Origin: Bacteroidales bacterium
GTDB lineage: Bacteria; Bacteroidota; Bacteroidia; Bacteroidales; P3
NCBI GenBank assembly: GCA_017560705.1
Contig: JAFZEK010000010.1
Coordinates: 1 to 7,712 of the forward strand
Length of the DNA: 7,712 nucleotides
Reading direction: 5' to 3'
Numbering within the stretch: the first letter of the stretch is position 1; each line of letters starts with the position of its first letter. Under the pieces are notes generated by a model. That model was not told the DNA's origin, did not search any database, and saw only the letters and a program-made list of their open reading frames with translations. The translations under genes and the position numbers were made by a program. This document shows positions 6,083 to 7,712 of the stretch, one piece after another.

Positions 6083-6448
6083 ATGGCTAAGATACGATTA
6101 GAAAAAATGGAGTTTTACGCCTTTCATGGTTGCTTTGAAGAAGAACAAGCTATTGGAACTTACTTCAATGTTGATTTAGAGTTGGAAACTGATACAACAA
6201 AATCTCAACAATCCGACAACCTGAATGACACAGTAAACTACCTTCACGTTTACCAAGTAGTAAAAAAAGAAATGAATATTTCTTCAAAATTACTAGAAAA
6301 CGTATGTGAACGCATTGCAAATGCAGTTCTGAAAGAATATAATCAAATTCAAAGCTTAAGTGTAAAAGTATCTAAGTTAAATCCCCCGTTAGGGGGAAAA
6401 CTAGATGCTGTAAGTGTTGAGATAACAAAAATCCAAAATACTTTGTAA
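6083..6448 (+). CDS. folB: Dihydroneopterin aldolase
   Basis: FolB converts 7,8-dihydroneopterin to 6-hydroxymethyl-7,8-dihydropterin and glycolaldehyde in folate synthesis; it is cytosolic and acts as an oligomer. The 121 residues are typical. FYAFHGCFEEEQAIGTYFNV (11-30) is the conserved N-terminal block, with Glu21 at the position of S. aureus Glu22. VNYLHV supplies the active-site Tyr53, LLENVCERIA supplies the pterin-anchoring Glu72, and SKLNPPLGG supplies the catalytic Lys98. All key residues are present. The start at 6083 is chosen because an in-frame ATG at 6059 would overlap pheS by 17 bases and add eight residues not seen in the family. The gene is therefore 7 bases behind pheS and probably co-transcribed. 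The conserved PPLGG segment is encoded by a 6-bp GC-rich hairpin (6382-6397). Confidence 0.95.
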   Translation: MAKIRLEKMEFYAFHGCFEEEQAIGTYFNVDLELETDTTKSQQSDNLNDTVNYLHVYQVVKKEMNISSKLLENVCERIANAVLKEYNQIQSLSVKVSKLNPPLGGKLDAVSVEITKIQNTL

Positions 6449-6491
6449 TCACTTATTGCTTCAAAAACATTACTCAATAAAACAAATCAAC

Positions 6492-6908
6492 ATGAAACAC
6501 AAATCATTAATTACAAGCGTATTCTTGGCTCTATTTCTTATTTTTGGAATAAACGCCAATGCCAATTCTAAAGGAAACGAAAAATCGGAAATTAAAGAAC
6601 TAACCGAAGCTACTTTCGATGCTACAATAGCAAAGGGGATAGTCATCGTAGACTTTTGGGCTTCTTGGTGTCGTCCTTGTTTAATGCAAGCTCCAATATT
6701 CGAAAAAGCAGCTAAGGAAATGAATGGAAAAGTAACATTTTGTAAGCTTGATGTCGATAAAGCCAAAAATCTAGCTAACAAATTACGTATCCAAGGAATC
6801 CCTTGCCTGATTATTTACAAAAATGGAAAAGAAGTTGAGCGTTTAGTAGGGGTAAAGCCAAAAGACACCATCATAAACGCCCTCAATAACGCAATAAATA
6901 ACAAATAA
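6492..6908 (+). CDS. Exported thioredoxin-fold protein with CRPC active site
   Basis: This 138-residue thiol-disulfide oxidoreductase is predicted to act in the periplasm. Residues 1-25 are a signal peptide (MKHK, hydrophobic core, then NANA with cleavage near Ala24). The thioredoxin domain spans about 36-136: IVIVDFWASWCRPCLMQAPIF (50-70) carries the redox pair Cys60/Cys63, FCKLDVDKAKNLANKLRIQGIP follows, and the cis-proline is Pro104. Two features differ from classical thioredoxin. The dipeptide between the cysteines is Arg-Pro in place of Gly-Pro, and the residue after the cis-proline is Cys105 in place of Thr. Cys84 is also present. The start at 6492 is preferred over an ATG at 6456, which would put 12 polar residues ahead of the signal peptide. 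It lies 43 bases after folB and 9 before the exonuclease gene. Confidence 0.92.
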   Translation: MKHKSLITSVFLALFLIFGINANANSKGNEKSEIKELTEATFDATIAKGIVIVDFWASWCRPCLMQAPIFEKAAKEMNGKVTFCKLDVDKAKNLANKLRIQGIPCLIIYKNGKEVERLVGVKPKDTIINALNNAINNK

Positions 6909-6917
6909 TAGTTAGGC

Positions 6918-7637
6918 ATGTATTCTCATATCAAAATAGAAAAAATACTATTTTTGGACATTGAAACAGTCCCTCAGCAAATAAACTATGAAAGTCTTAA
7001 TGACGATATGAAAAGGATGTGGGATATGAAAGTTCAAAATCTAGTACGTTATGAGAATCATGGAGAAACCAACTCTCCAAGTGAACTATATGCTAGAGCT
7101 GGAATCTATGCCGAATTTGGGAAAATAATTTGCATATCTGTAGGATATATCAGAGATAACGTATTTCGCATAAAATCATTCTATAGCGATGACGAAAAAG
7201 AAATACTAATCAACTTTGCAGGTCTTGTAAATGAACATTTCAGCAGCATCGAACATCGCCTTTGCGGACATAATTTGAAAGAATTTGATTTGCCTTATAT
7301 TTGCCGTCGCATGCTCATAAACGACATAAAAATTCCTCATATTATGAACCTCTCAGGCAAAAAACCATGGGAGAATCCTCATTTGGATACTCTAGAATTA
7401 TGGAAATTTGGAGATTACAAACACTTCATTAGCCTAGAACTAATGGCTACTATCTTCAACATCAATTCCCCTAAAAATGACATAAAAGGAAAAGATGTGA
7501 GAGATGTATATTGGAAAAATAACGATTTAAAAAGAATTGTAGACTACTGTGAAAAAGACACTCTTACTGTAGCTCAAATTCTTTTAAAAATAACCGGAAA
7601 CCAATTAATTAAAGAAGAAAATATAATTAAAAAATAG
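6918..7637 (+). CDS. DEDDy-type 3'-5' exonuclease, PolB-exonuclease-like
   Basis: This stand-alone RNase H-like exonuclease resembles the proofreading domain of family B DNA polymerases (Pfam DNA_pol_B_exo2-type). It is expected to degrade single-stranded DNA or RNA ends with two metal ions. All four acidic residues are visible. Exo I is FLDIET (Asp14, Glu16), exo II is GHNLKEFDLPYICRRM (Asp124), and exo III is YCEKD (Tyr210, Asp214), which marks the DEDDy subclass. There is no polymerase domain and no signal peptide, so it should be cytosolic. The 239-residue length suits the family. The biological substrate is not known. It begins 9 bases after the thioredoxin stop, and a lipoprotein gene starts 5 bases after its own stop, so all three are probably in one transcript. 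Confidence 0.92.
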   Translation: MYSHIKIEKILFLDIETVPQQINYESLNDDMKRMWDMKVQNLVRYENHGETNSPSELYARAGIYAEFGKIICISVGYIRDNVFRIKSFYSDDEKEILINFAGLVNEHFSSIEHRLCGHNLKEFDLPYICRRMLINDIKIPHIMNLSGKKPWENPHLDTLELWKFGDYKHFISLELMATIFNINSPKNDIKGKDVRDVYWKNNDLKRIVDYCEKDTLTVAQILLKITGNQLIKEENIIKK

Positions 7638-7642
7638 AAAAC

Positions 7643-7712
7643 ATGAAAAAGATATTTTTAGCGCTCTTAGTTGCTAGCTCTTGCCTTTTGAGTAGCTGTG
7701 TAAAAGAAAACA
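7643..7712 (+). CDS. Lipoprotein, 5' end only, truncated by the window
   Basis: Only the first 23 codons are present. MKKIFLALLVASSCLLSSC is a complete type II signal peptide with lipobox LSSC and the acylated cysteine at 19, followed by VKEN. The protein should be lipid-anchored in the envelope, and its function cannot be read from this fragment. The ATG lies 5 bases after the exonuclease stop, which suggests co-transcription with the preceding genes. Confidence 0.8.
   Translation, partial: MKKIFLALLVASSCLLSSCVKEN

Noticed and set aside
6456..6491. Longer start for the thioredoxin
   Set aside because: It would place 12 polar residues ahead of the Lys-containing start of the signal peptide, and the ATG at 6492 fits an exported protein.
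6470..6781. 103-codon frame antisense to the thioredoxin gene
   Set aside because: It is a shadow of a well-supported gene, with no motif of its own.

Overview
The window is AT-rich, uses ATG starts with A-rich leaders instead of strong Shine-Dalgarno sites, and carries family signatures typical of Bacteroidota, probably Bacteroidales. These include a DUF4301 protein, a PheS with a four-cysteine insertion, a CHU_C/type B sorting-like domain, SPII lipoproteins, and promoter boxes of the TAnnTTTG type. The exact genus cannot be fixed from this sequence. No mobile element, CRISPR array, tRNA or rRNA was seen.

Left part (1-2239): a two-gene minus-strand operon codes for an ECF sigma factor followed, with a 1-base TAATG stop/start overlap, by a single-pass membrane protein in the anti-sigma position. 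That protein ends in a divergent CHU_C-like domain, the module used elsewhere as a type IX secretion (T9SS) sorting signal. The operon lies between two hairpins of similar design (240-281 and about 1873-1913) and between two inverted copies of a 27-bp sequence (58-84 and 1994-2020). The 424-bp gap upstream of sigma holds degenerate repeats and no recognised gene.

Middle (2240-4288): a minus-strand pair codes for a small lipoprotein with a transthyretin/carboxypeptidase-regulatory-like fold, then a DUF4301 protein whose motifs resemble UDP-sugar pyrophosphorylases. Between this pair and the rightward genes lies a perfect 18-bp palindrome that places a TACTTTTG box on each strand, probably two overlapping divergent promoters.

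Right (4289-7712): six closely spaced plus-strand genes code for an exported cyclophilin-type prolyl isomerase, phenylalanyl-tRNA synthetase alpha subunit (pheS), dihydroneopterin aldolase (folB), an exported thioredoxin with a CRPC active site, a DEDDy-type 3'-5' exonuclease, and the start of a lipoprotein cut by the window end. The run mixes housekeeping (translation, folate, nucleic acid) with envelope protein folding. Gaps of 5-59 bases suggest one or two transcripts.

The most interesting part is the sigma/anti-sigma operon with its CHU_C-like periplasmic tail, which would suit a sensor linked to type IX secretion. The nucleotidyltransferase-like motifs of DUF4301 come second.
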